Of a stretch of 17,630 nt of DNA, positions 1 to 7,536 are shown piece after piece. Every line of letters begins with the position of its first letter. Within the stretch, counting starts at the first letter, position 1. Below the pieces are notes generated by a model, which had not been told where the DNA came from, did no database searches, and was given only the letters and a program-made list of their open reading frames with translations. Source of the stretch: DASPWV01 sp046726375 (GTDB lineage Bacteria > Acidobacteriota > Vicinamibacteria > Vicinamibacterales > UBA2999); assembly GCA_046726375.1 (NCBI GenBank), contig JBKPAJ010000246.1, positions 1 to 17,630 on the forward strand, in the 5' to 3' direction. A program made the position numbers and the translations under genes.

Positions 1-1
1 C

Positions 2-151
2 GGGTTCATCATTCTGATCGTTGGATTGGCGTACGCGGCGAGCCTGGCAGGGCTTGGGACGCAGTGGATTGTCGCCGGCGTCCTCGTGCTCCTCGGTCTC
101 GGCGTCGCGATGGGCGTGACGCGAACGCGTCAGAAAGATCCTGCGGCGTAG
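2..151 (+). CDS. C-terminal fragment of a small membrane protein
   Basis: The open frame enters from the left edge and stops at TAG (149-151), giving 49 visible residues. It contains two hydrophobic stretches separated by a short loop (about residues 2-18 and 21-38), followed by a basic tail ending in RTRQKDPAA. This looks like the last two transmembrane helices of an integral membrane protein with a cytoplasmic C-terminus. The start lies outside the window and no family motif is visible, so no function is proposed. It is convergent with recA. The codon use and hydrophobic pattern support a real frame. Confidence 0.6.
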   Translation, partial: GFIILIVGLAYAASLAGLGTQWIVAGVLVLLGLGVAMGVTRTRQKDPAA

Positions 152-186
152 CGTTCGGCCGATGTGCGGCGGGTACAGATCCACCT

Positions 187-219
187 CCACCCTCGAAGGG
201 TGGTGGGCGGGAGCCCGCC
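187..219. terminator. Tandem hairpins between convergent genes
   Basis: Two adjacent inverted repeats lie in the 78-bp gap between the membrane-protein stop and the recA stop. The first is CCACCCT / AGGGTGG with a 3-nt loop (187-193 / 197-203). The second is GGCGGG / CCCGCC (206-211 / 214-219), whose innermost pair probably opens to give a 4-nt loop. Neither is followed by a T-run on either strand, so if they terminate they are not classic intrinsic terminators. Their position suggests a shared bidirectional terminator. Confidence 0.5.
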
Positions 220-229
220 GCACAGACCG

Positions 230-1258
230 CTAAACCGGTTGTGGCTCCGCTTCGCGGGCCAATCCCAACTCGCGACGCACGCGATCTTCGATGGCCCTGC
301 GGATGTCCACGTTATCTTTCAGGAACTGTTTGACGTTTTCCCGCCCCTGACCAAGACGTTCGCCCGAAAACGCGAACCACGCGCCGCTCTTTTCGATTAT
401 CTTCCGTTCCACTGCGAGGTCGATGAGATCGCCTTCGCGCGACACCCCTTCGCCGTACATGATGTCGAACTCGGCTTCGCGGAATGGGGGCGCCATTTTG
501 TTTTTGACCACCTTGACGCGCGTTCGTCCGCCGGTTGCCACATCCCCGTCCTTGATCGCCCCGATGCGGCGGATGTCGATACGAATCGACGCGTAAAACT
601 TCAGCGCGCGGCCGCCTGTGGTGGTTTCGGGATTGCCGAACATCACGCCGATCTTTTCGCGCAGCTGATTGATGAAGATCAGCACGGTTTTCGAACGCGA
701 GATACTGCCCGTGAGCTTGCGCAGCGCCTGCGACATGAGCCGTGCCTGCAGGCCCATTTGCGCTTCGCCCATTTCGCCTTCGATTTCGGCGCGCGGCACC
801 AGCGCGGCCACCGAGTCGACGACAACGACGTCCACGCTACCGGAACGGACGAGCACTTCGACGATTTCGAGCGCCTGTTCGCCGTTATCGGGCTGCGAGA
901 CGAGGAGGTTGTCGATGTCGACGCCGAGCTTTTTCGCGTATTCGGCATCCAGCGCGTGCTCAGCGTCGACAAACGCGGCCAGCCCGCCGCCGCGCTGCGC
1001 TTCGGCAATGACCTGCAACGCGAGTGTGGTTTTGCCGGAGGCTTCCGGGCCGTAAATCTCGGTGACGCGGCCTCGGGGAAGGCCCCCGATGCCGAGCGCG
1101 TAATCGATGCTGATCGACCCGGTTGAAATGGCTTCCGTCGGGGCCACCGCGTTGCGCTGGCCGAGTCGCATGATCGAGCCCTTGCCGAACTGCTTCTCGA
1201 TTTGGCCGACCGCAACCTCGAGCGCCTTGATGCGTTCTTGCCGTTCGTCCGCTGGCAT
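230..1258 (-). CDS. recA: Recombinase RecA
   Basis: This is the DNA-dependent ATPase that forms filaments on single-stranded DNA, drives homologous recombination and activates LexA self-cleavage. The 342-residue product matches the usual RecA length. Visible motifs are Walker A GPEASGKT (70-77), the DAEHALD segment with the catalytic Glu at about residue 100, Walker B VVVVD (144-148), and loop L2 GNPETTTGGRALKF (208-221). The ATG at 1258 is preceded on its strand by AAGGA with 6 bases of spacing, so this start is preferred over the longer shadow frames. The gene is monocistronic here. A promoter with a near-consensus -35 box lies 48-76 bases upstream. No CTGT-N8-ACAG or GAAC-N4-GTTC type LexA box was seen. 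The C-terminus is short and only mildly acidic. Confidence 0.98.
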   Translation of the reverse strand: MPADERQERIKALEVAVGQIEKQFGKGSIMRLGQRNAVAPTEAISTGSISIDYALGIGGLPRGRVTEIYGPEASGKTTLALQVIAEAQRGGGLAAFVDAEHALDAEYAKKLGVDIDNLLVSQPDNGEQALEIVEVLVRSGSVDVVVVDSVAALVPRAEIEGEMGEAQMGLQARLMSQALRKLTGSISRSKTVLIFINQLREKIGVMFGNPETTTGGRALKFYASIRIDIRRIGAIKDGDVATGGRTRVKVVKNKMAPPFREAEFDIMYGEGVSREGDLIDLAVERKIIEKSGAWFAFSGERLGQGRENVKQFLKDNVDIRRAIEDRVRRELGLAREAEPQPV

Positions 1259-1305
1259 AAACCGTCCTTTTTGAGAGAATCGCGGGAAAGCCCCCGACCG
1301 GGTTG

Positions 1306-1334
1306 ATCGTAGAAACGGTGAGGGCGAAAGTCAA
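1306..1334 (-). promoter_or_regulatory. Sigma-70-type promoter of recA
   Basis: Reading the minus strand, TTGACT (1334-1329) is followed after exactly 17 bases by TACGAT (1311-1306). This predicts transcription starting near 1299 and a leader of about 40 bases containing the AAGGA ribosome-binding site. The -35 box matches the consensus at 5 of 6 positions and the -10 box at 4 of 6. Confidence 0.7.
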
Positions 1335-1356
1335 GCGCTAATTCATGCATCAACCG

Positions 1357-1372
1357 CATTTGAGCCCAAATG
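1357..1372. promoter_or_regulatory. Palindrome upstream of the recA promoter
   Basis: CATTTG-AGCC-CAAATG is a perfect 6-bp inverted repeat with a 4-bp centre. It lies 22 bp upstream of the recA -35 box, in the divergent region shared with the DUF457 gene. It could be an operator, possibly for LexA since the LexA site of this lineage is unknown to me, but it matches no motif I can name. Chance occurrence cannot be excluded. Confidence 0.3.
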
Positions 1373-1442
1373 TTTCAATGAGTTACGTGAACCGGAGACT
1401 TTCGCCTTTTTTGCCAGTTCGTGGCAGATTTGGCCAGGGCGT

Positions 1443-1472
1443 TTGACCTCAACGGCAAATCTTCCGTACGGT
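1443..1472 (+). promoter_or_regulatory. Possible promoter of the DUF457 gene
   Basis: TTGACC (1443-1448) and TACGGT (1467-1472) are separated by 18 bases. The -10 box is weak (3 of 6). It ends 6 bases before the ATG, so a transcript from it would be essentially leaderless. A GGTGAG sequence that could serve as a ribosome-binding site overlaps the -10 box. Confidence 0.3.
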
Positions 1473-1478
1473 GAGCAG

Positions 1479-2090
1479 ATGCCGAGTCCGGTGGGACATG
1501 CTCTGGGCGGCTTGATTGTTGGGTTGGCGATTTGGCCGCGGCCAATTGGTCCAAGAAACCACAGCACAGACACTTCCGGCACCGCAAGCACCTCCGCCGC
1601 CGTCGGCGCCTTCGGCACTCCGAGGACCCGGGGCGCCTTAGCTGTGGTCACGGCCGCCGCCTGCCTGCCCGACATCGACTTTCTCTGGGGGCGCCATGCC
1701 ATGGAGACGCACAGCGTCGGCGCCGCGCTTCTCGCCGGACTCGTCGTGTACGCGTTCTTGCGGCGGGCAGATCTTGCGTTTGCGTGCGTGCTTGCGTGGT
1801 GTTCTCACATCCTCTTCGACTGGCTCGGCTCAGACGACTTTCCACCGATTGGCGTGATGGCGCTCTGGCCGTTCACCGACAACTTTTATTTTGCGAACGC
1901 GTTTGTCTTCGACGCCATCTCGCGCCGCTATCGGCAGATCGGTTTCTGGGAGCACAATCTCTGGGCAGTGGCAAAAGAAATGTTGCTGCTGACGCCGCCC
2001 GTACTGGCGCTTGCGTCGTGGCGGCTGCGGCGCGCAAGGGGAACGAAGAACGAAGAACAACGAACGAAGAACGAAGAACCGCGGGCCTGA
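1479..2090 (+). CDS. YdjM/DUF457-family membrane-bound metal-dependent hydrolase
   Basis: This 203-residue integral membrane protein has the layout of the DUF457/YdjM family of putative metal-dependent hydrolases. It shows an N-terminal MPSPVGHALGG with His7, a PDIDF motif (Asp65, Asp67), a THS motif (His78), and SHILFDW (His110, Asp114) as likely metal ligands. Several hydrophobic helices lie between them. The ATG at 1479 is chosen over the upstream in-frame TTG because family members begin at MPSPxGH and GGTGAG precedes it. The substrate is unknown for the family. The C-terminus is unusual: the last residues, TKNEEQR TKNEEPR A, are encoded by a 21-bp tandem intergenic-type repeat, and the TGA stop lies in the loop of a hairpin repeat. 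The segment of residues 21-52 is Ser/Thr/Ala-rich and may be an insertion. Confidence 0.8.
   Translation: MPSPVGHALGGLIVGLAIWPRPIGPRNHSTDTSGTASTSAAVGAFGTPRTRGALAVVTAAACLPDIDFLWGRHAMETHSVGAALLAGLVVYAFLRRADLAFACVLAWCSHILFDWLGSDDFPPIGVMALWPFTDNFYFANAFVFDAISRRYRQIGFWEHNLWAVAKEMLLLTPPVLALASWRLRRARGTKNEEQRTKNEEPRA
2041..2080 (+). repeat. 21-bp tandem repeat, about two copies, inside a gene end
   Basis: A 21-bp unit built from GAAC/GAAGAAC words starts at 2041 and recurs from 2062 to 2080. The period is seven codons, so it reads in frame as TKNEEQR then TKNEEPR at the end of the DUF457 protein. It resembles the low-complexity tandem repeats in other intergenic gaps of this window, which suggests the gene has absorbed repeat DNA at its 3' end. 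Confidence 0.75.
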
Positions 2091-2099
2091 AGGCCCGCG
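2080..2099. terminator. Bidirectional hairpin between convergent DUF457 and kinase genes
   Basis: CGCGGGCC / GGCCCGCG forms an 8-bp perfect stem (2080-2087 / 2092-2099) around the tetraloop TGAA. The TGA stop of the plus-strand gene overlaps the loop, and the kinase stop codon (CTA on the plus strand, 2100-2102) follows the right arm directly. With no T-run it is an atypical terminator, but its position between two convergent stops 10 bp apart supports a termination or mRNA-end role. It forms the core of a repeat (2083-2108) related to 14395-14420. Confidence 0.65.
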
Positions 2100-4760
2100 C
2101 TACGAACGTGAGGGTGGCTCCTCGGTGAAACGCAACAGCCCTTGTCCCGCGCGCGCGGAATACGCGCCGTACACCGTGAGGGCGAGCCCGCCACCCAGCA
2201 GCCACATCGACGAAGCAAAATAACGCATCGAAGGGTCACCGGTGATCGGCATGATCTCGAGCAGACTGGCCACGTAAAACATCACTGCGGTCGCGAGTAG
2301 GCCGAATCGCACCACGACGATTAGAACGCCCGCCGTGCCCACCAGGGCCAGCGGTAGATGGGTCCAGCCGCCTGGCGCACGCAGCGCCGCGATCGAGACG
2401 AACGCCACCATCAGACCGGTAAGCACGGCGATCACCAGCCAGGTACGACGGAAAACGAGGCGCAGCACGGCAAACACCAGAATCAATAGAAGTGCGTCCG
2501 ATACGGCCGTTGGAACAATGCCGGCGAGCGCCGCAACCGTTTGGCGCACGGCCAGGAGTGGCTCGACGATCGGCATGAGCGGTGCCGGTGGCGGTGCGCC
2601 GATGAGAGCGGGCATCAGACCACGCGAGACACGCAACAGCGCCAACGACGACCCGGCGACGGCCCCGACCAGGACGTCTCGACCCACCTGCGGATCGTGC
2701 ACGGCGCCGGCCAGCAGTCGCGACCATCCGACGAGCGCGCGCGCCTGCCATTTACGCACCATCGGCTCCAGCGCGAGGTAGAAGAGCCAAATGATGCCGC
2801 CTACGAGCAGCGCGAGCGCGAGCATCAAAAAGAACTGGTTGAGCTCGGCGTTGACGTCCGCGATATGGTGCGCTCCGAACGCCCACGTCAGCATGAACGT
2901 CGCGATGATGAAGAGCGCAAGGCGATCCGCACCGCGACGATCGCCGCGGCCGCGACGCAGATGGCGGCGCGCGGACAGCGCCGCGCCAAAGAAGATCGTG
3001 CAGAGCACGATAGTGCCAGCGGCCGAGAGCACGGTGTTGATCGAGCTCTGTTCGGCGAGCTCCATGCGATTGGCGCGCGACCATGGCCAGACGATCTGAA
3101 AGTAGACCGGACGGCCTCGATAGGCGGCGGCTTCGATACGCACGCGAGTGTTGGGATCTTCCGGCAGCGTCCCTTCCCACGCCGCGCGCGTATCGGCATA
3201 CACGCGCGGTGTCCATGCCGGCGTCGTTGGGGTGAACGACGTCATCGCGACGTCGGCCGCGGCAAACAGTGCCGCCCAATCCGGTGCCGGCGGGGCGCCC
3301 GTGTCGATCTCGCGCTGCGGCGGCATGGCGTCGAACTCGATCAGCCGGCCCGTCATGTCGGTCGTGATGCGCGTCATACCGCTGATGACAAGGGGAGGGT
3401 CGGAGGGCGTCGGCACCAGAGCGGGCCCGAGCCGCACGAGCGGTCGCGGACTGCTGCGATACCAAAAGACCATCCCCGCAGGGCGACCATCGCGCAAACG
3501 CGCCCAGCGATCAGACGATCGATCGGTTTGCGTCACATGCGTCAGGTACTCGTCGTTGGCGGCGATGCTGAAGAACTCATCCCGCGGAGCGTCGCGATAC
3601 CCGAGCGCGTTCCTGATCGTTTGCGCACGATCCGCGAGCACGTCAACCGATCGCGTCGCGTGCACGGCTTGCGGCAGCGACACCCGGTCAATCGCGAACG
3701 GCAAGAGCAACAGCGCGAGCGCGGCGGCGACGATGCCGCCCCACGCGAGGGGCAGCGCCAGCGCGTGCTCGTGACCAGCGGCGGCGACCATGGCCGGCGA
3801 CGGTGTTTCACCGGCCGCCAAGGCAGCCGCAAGCGGATCCCCGCCGGGCAGCGAGGCAGATAAGGCGAGCGCAGACGCGGGCCGGCGGCCCGGATCGCGT
3901 TCGATCGCGCGAAGAACCGCACGCTCGATCGCCGGATCGAGACCGTTGACAATTGAGGTTGGCGGCGTGATCGTGCCGTCCTCGTGCAGCCGCAGCAATT
4001 CGGCAAGGCTCCGCGCCTCCAGCGCGCGGCGGCCGGTGAACAGCTCGTAGAGGACCAGCCCGATGGCGTAGATGTCGCTCCGCGGCGTGACGTCGCGGCC
4101 GGCCAGCTGTTCCGGCGCCATGTAGCCTGGTGTCCCGGCGCGCACGTCCACTGACGAACCGGCGGCGACCGCAAGCCCGAAGTCCATCACGCGCACGCAG
4201 CCGCTCTCGTCGATCATCACGTTGGCCGGCTTCAAATCGCGGTGCAGTACGCCGCGGTCGTGTGCCGCGGCAACGCCGGCGCACAGCTGGCGCGCGATCG
4301 CGAGCGCCTTGTCTTCCGGAAACCGCCCGATCTGCCGCAGCAACGACGCGAGGTTCTCGCCGTCGACGTATTCCATCGACAGAAACACGAGGCCATCCAC
4401 GTCGCCGACGTCGTACACGCGGCAGACGTTTGGATGCGACACCTGGCGCGTGAGCCGGACCTCATTGTGGAATTGCGCCAGGCGAACCGGATCCTGGGAG
4501 AGCTCGGGTGGAAGGAACTTGAGCGCGACGGGCTGACCAAGCTTGAGATCGTCGGCGCGATAGACCTCGCCCATTCCGCCTTTGCCGAGCAGCGCAAGAA
4601 TCCGATAACGCTCCGCCAGCACCGTTCCCGGAGCGAAGCGGCCGTGACTGATTGCGTCGGAGCTCGAAAGCCACCCGGCGCCGGAAGGCGTCGGCGTAGG
4701 TGATGGCGGTAGCTGCGTGACCTCACCAGGCGCGGCGGTGAGATCCTCAGGCTTCGGCAC
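2100..4760 (-). CDS. Membrane Ser/Thr protein kinase with polytopic C-terminus
   Basis: This 886-residue Hanks-type (PknB-like) kinase phosphorylates proteins on Ser/Thr. All catalytic elements are intact: Gly loop GKGGMGEVY (59-67), VALK Lys81, alpha-C Glu100, HRDLKPAN (173-180), DFG (193-195) and APE (215-217). A Pro/Thr/Ser-rich N-terminal tail precedes the kinase domain. A first transmembrane helix (about 337-357) leads to an extracytoplasmic region of about 210 residues without PASTA repeats. After that come about eight to ten further hydrophobic helices (574-868), an unusual membrane module for this class. The start is GTG at 4760. No Shine-Dalgarno precedes it, and TATCAT ends 6 bases before it, which suggests a leaderless mRNA. 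An in-frame start further downstream is possible but would shorten only the low-complexity tail. It is divergent from the secreted cupin. The sensed signal is unknown. Confidence 0.93.
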   Translation of the reverse strand: MPKPEDLTAAPGEVTQLPPSPTPTPSGAGWLSSSDAISHGRFAPGTVLAERYRILALLGKGGMGEVYRADDLKLGQPVALKFLPPELSQDPVRLAQFHNEVRLTRQVSHPNVCRVYDVGDVDGLVFLSMEYVDGENLASLLRQIGRFPEDKALAIARQLCAGVAAAHDRGVLHRDLKPANVMIDESGCVRVMDFGLAVAAGSSVDVRAGTPGYMAPEQLAGRDVTPRSDIYAIGLVLYELFTGRRALEARSLAELLRLHEDGTITPPTSIVNGLDPAIERAVLRAIERDPGRRPASALALSASLPGGDPLAAALAAGETPSPAMVAAAGHEHALALPLAWGGIVAAALALLLLPFAIDRVSLPQAVHATRSVDVLADRAQTIRNALGYRDAPRDEFFSIAANDEYLTHVTQTDRSSDRWARLRDGRPAGMVFWYRSSPRPLVRLGPALVPTPSDPPLVISGMTRITTDMTGRLIEFDAMPPQREIDTGAPPAPDWAALFAAADVAMTSFTPTTPAWTPRVYADTRAAWEGTLPEDPNTRVRIEAAAYRGRPVYFQIVWPWSRANRMELAEQSSINTVLSAAGTIVLCTIFFGAALSARRHLRRGRGDRRGADRLALFIIATFMLTWAFGAHHIADVNAELNQFFLMLALALLVGGIIWLFYLALEPMVRKWQARALVGWSRLLAGAVHDPQVGRDVLVGAVAGSSLALLRVSRGLMPALIGAPPPAPLMPIVEPLLAVRQTVAALAGIVPTAVSDALLLILVFAVLRLVFRRTWLVIAVLTGLMVAFVSIAALRAPGGWTHLPLALVGTAGVLIVVVRFGLLATAVMFYVASLLEIMPITGDPSMRYFASSMWLLGGGLALTVYGAYSARAGQGLLRFTEEPPSRS

Positions 4761-4766
4761 GCGGAA

Positions 4767-4774
4767 ATGATACT
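4767..4774. promoter_or_regulatory. Overlapping divergent -10 elements, kinase / cupin
   Basis: Only 23 bp separate the GTG of the kinase (minus) from the ATG of the cupin (plus). On the minus strand TATCAT (4772-4767) ends 6 bases before the GTG. On the plus strand GATACT (4769-4774) ends 9 bases before the ATG. The two hexamers overlap, neither gene has a Shine-Dalgarno, and neither has a clear -35 box. Both transcripts are predicted to be leaderless or nearly so. Confidence 0.4.
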
Positions 4775-4783
4775 CTCGGCGCC

Positions 4784-5374
4784 ATGAAGAACGCCCTGTT
4801 TGTTGTCAGCGCGATCGTCTTGCTTGCGCGTGGCGTGGGCGCGCAGCAGGACCCGAAGCCGACCTGCACGAACTGCCCGGCCACCTACATCAGCAACGAT
4901 GAACTGCAGCAGTATCTGAAGCGCGCGATGGCCGAGAAGATCATCGATCAGCAGGTGCGCTCGGTGAACATCGGCAAGTCGAACGTCGCCATCGGCTTCG
5001 TGCACCGGACGAAGATCTCCACGCCCGGTGAAGTGGCTGAGCACGACCTGGTGAGCGAGGTCTATCACATCATCAGCGGCGCGGCGACGCTCGTCACGGG
5101 TCCTGAGCTCGTGGGGGCGGAGCGCCGCCCGGCAACGAATACGAATGTGCGTTTGCTGAATGGTCCCGGACACAACGCCAAGTCGATACGCAACGGCGTG
5201 GCGCACGAGCTCAAGGCCGGCGATGTGATGGTCATTCCGGCCGGCACCGGGCACTGGTTCACGAAGATCGACGATCACATTACCTACCTGATGATTCGCG
5301 TCGATCCCGACAAGGTGACGCCGCTCAAGGATGAAGCCGCGTCGAAGGCCGATCTCGCGGGAAAAAAGCCATGA
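4784..5374 (+). CDS. Secreted cupin-domain protein
   Basis: This 196-residue protein has a clear signal peptide: MKNALF, then a hydrophobic core, with likely cleavage after GVGA at residue 20. The mature part is a single cupin beta-barrel. Motif 1 surrounds EHDLVSEVYHIISG (86-99, with candidate ligands His87, Glu92 and His95). Motif 2 is GDVMVIPAGTGHWF (146-159, with His157). It probably binds a metal in the periplasm, but the substrate is unknown. A CTNC pair at 28-31 follows the signal peptide; the next residue is Pro, so it is not a heme site. The PQQ dehydrogenase follows after 97 bp in the same orientation, so the two may be co-transcribed. The start is the first ATG of the frame and gives a proper signal peptide. 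Confidence 0.85.
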   Translation: MKNALFVVSAIVLLARGVGAQQDPKPTCTNCPATYISNDELQQYLKRAMAEKIIDQQVRSVNIGKSNVAIGFVHRTKISTPGEVAEHDLVSEVYHIISGAATLVTGPELVGAERRPATNTNVRLLNGPGHNAKSIRNGVAHELKAGDVMVIPAGTGHWFTKIDDHITYLMIRVDPDKVTPLKDEAASKADLAGKKP

Positions 5375-5471
5375 CATGTGGCGATTGTCGATGGGCGATG
5401 TGGCGATGTGATGTGGCGATGTCGCGAGGTGCGGACGCGACGATGTGACGATGTGACGCTGTGGTGATGTA
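5375..5471 (+). repeat. Low-complexity tandem repeats (CGATGTGA / GGCGATGT units)
   Basis: The whole 97-bp gap between the cupin and the PQQ dehydrogenase consists of degenerate repeats of GATGTGGC and CGATGTGA words, including a perfect doublet of the 8-mer CGATGTGA. It has no recognisable promoter or hairpin. Related GTGGCGA and GATGTCGCGA words recur at 12655-12720, pointing to a dispersed intergenic repeat family. Confidence 0.65.
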
Positions 5472-7508
5472 ATGCGAACACTTGCCGTCGTTGTCTTTGC
5501 CGCTGGCTTTGCCGTCGTGACGACCGCTCGGGCGCCGGTACTCGATACGAGCAAAGGTGAGTGGCCGGCGTATCACGGGGACTTTCGCAATCACCATTAC
5601 TCGCCGCTGGCGCAAATCACCGCCGACAACTTCACCACGCTCGAGGTCGCGTGGCGGCTGAAGACCGACAACTTCGGCAACCGCCCTGAGTTCAAGCTCG
5701 AAGGCACGCCGCTCATGATCGGCGGCGTGCTCTACACGACCGCCGGCACGCGCCGCGCCGTGATCGCGCTCGATGCCAAGACGGGTGAGATTTTTTGGGT
5801 GCACGGCGAACCGGAAGGTGCGCGCGGCGCTGCCGCGCCCCGACAACTGTCCGGACGCGGCGTTGCTTATTGGAGCGATGGAAAAGAGCAGCGCATCTTG
5901 TACGTCACGCCGGGCTTTCGCCTGATCGCGCTCGATGCACGCAGCGGCAATCGCGTGCCGTCGTTTGGCGCCGGCGGCGTGGTCGACCTGAAAACCGCCG
6001 CGGTGTTTGGAACAGGCGAGCCGATCGATCCGGTTGCGGGCGAGATCGGACTCCATGCCACGCCCGTCGTCGGACGCGATGCCGTGATCGTCGGCTCGGC
6101 GTTCCGCGAAGGGCATACCCCGCGAACGCACAACAACACCAAAGGCCTCGTGCAGGCGTTTGACGTGCGAACCGGCAAACGTCTGTGGACCTTCAACACC
6201 ATCCCGCGGCCAGGAGAGTTCGGGAATGAAACGTGGGAGGAGGATTCCTGGGCGAACAACGGCAATGTCGGTGTGTGGAATCAGATGGCGGTGGACGAGG
6301 AGCTCGGCCTCGTGTATTTGCCGGTCGAGACGCCAAGCTCGGACTTTTACGGGGGTCATCGCCCCGGCAATAACCTGTTCGCCGAAAGTCTCGTCGCCGT
6401 CGATCTGAAAACCGGGACGCGCAGGTGGCACTTTCAGCTCGTGCACCACCCGATCTGGAACATGGACATCTCGTCGGCGCCGATTCTTGAGGACATCACC
6501 GTTGGCGGTCGGCAGATCAAAGCGGTGTCGATCATGGGAAAACAGGCGATGGTCTATGTGTTCGATCGCGCAACCGGCACGCCGGTGTGGCCGATCGAGG
6601 AACGCGCGGTGCCGCAGAGCGACGTGCCGGGAGAAAAGACCTCGCTCACGCAGCCGTTCCCCGTCAAGCCGCCGCCATATGACCATCAGGGCGTCATGCC
6701 GGAGAACGTCATCGACTTCACGCCGGAGCTTCACGCCGAGGCGCTGAAGCTGCTGTCACGTTACAAGCTGGGTCCAGTGTTCACGCCGCCGCCGCTGAGT
6801 AAAGCGGATGGTCCGATTGCGTCGTTCCGATCGTCTGGCGGCACGAACTGGCCCGGAGGTGCGTTCGATCCCGAGACGCAGACTCTGTACGCGCCGTCGT
6901 ACACCTCGCTTGTGCCCGTCGGCCTGATGCCGTCTCCGAGCAAAGAGTTTTCGGATATTCGCTACGTGCTCGGCAACGCCGTGAGCGGCGTGCGCTACAT
7001 CATGGGTCCGGGCGAAAACGCCGGCGCCGATGCGCCGCCCGGCGCGCCCACCACAGGTGGCGAAGGTGGAGGCGGAGCGTCACCAAATCCACAGGGATTG
7101 CCGTTCTTGAAACCGCCGTACGGCCGGATCACCGCGATTGATCTGACGAAAGGCGAGTTCGTATGGCAGATCGCGCACGGAGAAACACCTGATACCGTGC
7201 GCAATCATCCGGCGCTCAAAGGCCTGACGATTCCTCGCACTGGGCAGTCCGGCGCAGTCGGCGTGCTCGTGACGAAGACGCTGGTGATCGCCGGCGAACC
7301 GATGGTGACGGCGACTGCGGATCATCCGCGCGGCGCCATGCTGCGCGCGTACGACAAAGCGACGGGCAAGGAAGTTGGTGCGGTGTTGATGCCGGCGCCG
7401 CAAAGCGGATCACCCATGACGTATATGGTCGACGGCCGTCAGTACATCGTGGTGGCGGTGAGTGGCGGGAACTATTCGGGGGAGTACATCGCGTTCAGGC
7501 TGCCGTAG
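5472..7508 (+). CDS. Periplasmic PQQ-dependent dehydrogenase (quinoprotein glucose dehydrogenase-like)
   Basis: This 678-residue eight-bladed beta-propeller quinoprotein oxidises an alcohol or sugar in the periplasm and passes electrons to quinone or a cytochrome. An N-terminal signal peptide (about residues 1-20) replaces the five-helix anchor of E. coli Gcd. Family signatures are EWPAYHGDFRNHHYSPL, NQMAVDEELGLVYLP, HHPIWNMDIS (about 325), GGTNWPGGAFDPETQTLYAP, and PYGRITAIDLTKGEFVWQ followed by NHPALKGL. A Pro/Gly-rich insert (about 517-541) is probably a surface loop. There is no CxxCH, so it is not a quinohemoprotein, and no adjacent-Cys disulphide typical of methanol dehydrogenases was noticed. 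The substrate cannot be told from sequence. No pqq biosynthesis genes are present in the window. The Shine-Dalgarno is weak (GGTGA). The stop codon lies in a terminator stem. Confidence 0.9.
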   Translation: MRTLAVVVFAAGFAVVTTARAPVLDTSKGEWPAYHGDFRNHHYSPLAQITADNFTTLEVAWRLKTDNFGNRPEFKLEGTPLMIGGVLYTTAGTRRAVIALDAKTGEIFWVHGEPEGARGAAAPRQLSGRGVAYWSDGKEQRILYVTPGFRLIALDARSGNRVPSFGAGGVVDLKTAAVFGTGEPIDPVAGEIGLHATPVVGRDAVIVGSAFREGHTPRTHNNTKGLVQAFDVRTGKRLWTFNTIPRPGEFGNETWEEDSWANNGNVGVWNQMAVDEELGLVYLPVETPSSDFYGGHRPGNNLFAESLVAVDLKTGTRRWHFQLVHHPIWNMDISSAPILEDITVGGRQIKAVSIMGKQAMVYVFDRATGTPVWPIEERAVPQSDVPGEKTSLTQPFPVKPPPYDHQGVMPENVIDFTPELHAEALKLLSRYKLGPVFTPPPLSKADGPIASFRSSGGTNWPGGAFDPETQTLYAPSYTSLVPVGLMPSPSKEFSDIRYVLGNAVSGVRYIMGPGENAGADAPPGAPTTGGEGGGGASPNPQGLPFLKPPYGRITAIDLTKGEFVWQIAHGETPDTVRNHPALKGLTIPRTGQSGAVGVLVTKTLVIAGEPMVTATADHPRGAMLRAYDKATGKEVGAVLMPAPQSGSPMTYMVDGRQYIVVAVSGGNYSGEYIAFRLP

Positions 7509-7536
7509 GTGCGCACTTGCGAACCTGCGCACCTAC
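7505..7536. terminator. Shared hairpin terminator carrying both stop codons
   Basis: GTAGGTGCGCA (7505-7515) pairs perfectly with TGCGCACCTAC (7526-7536) across a 10-nt loop, an 11-bp stem. The TAG of the dehydrogenase (7506-7508) lies in the left arm. The thiolase stop (CTA on the plus strand, 7533-7535) lies in the right arm. There is no T-run. It lies in the 24-bp gap between convergent genes and is probably a bidirectional terminator. Confidence 0.75.

Noticed and set aside
164..1126. 320-codon plus-strand frame opposite recA
   Set aside because: recA is unmistakable on the other strand and this frame shows no family motif.
2541..3863. 440-codon plus-strand frame opposite the kinase
   Set aside because: It is Arg-rich, low-complexity and antisense to the well-supported kinase; GC bias at codon positions explains the openness.
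4865..4876. CTNC in the secreted cupin as a heme c site
   Set aside because: The following residue is Pro, not His, so the CxxCH motif is absent.
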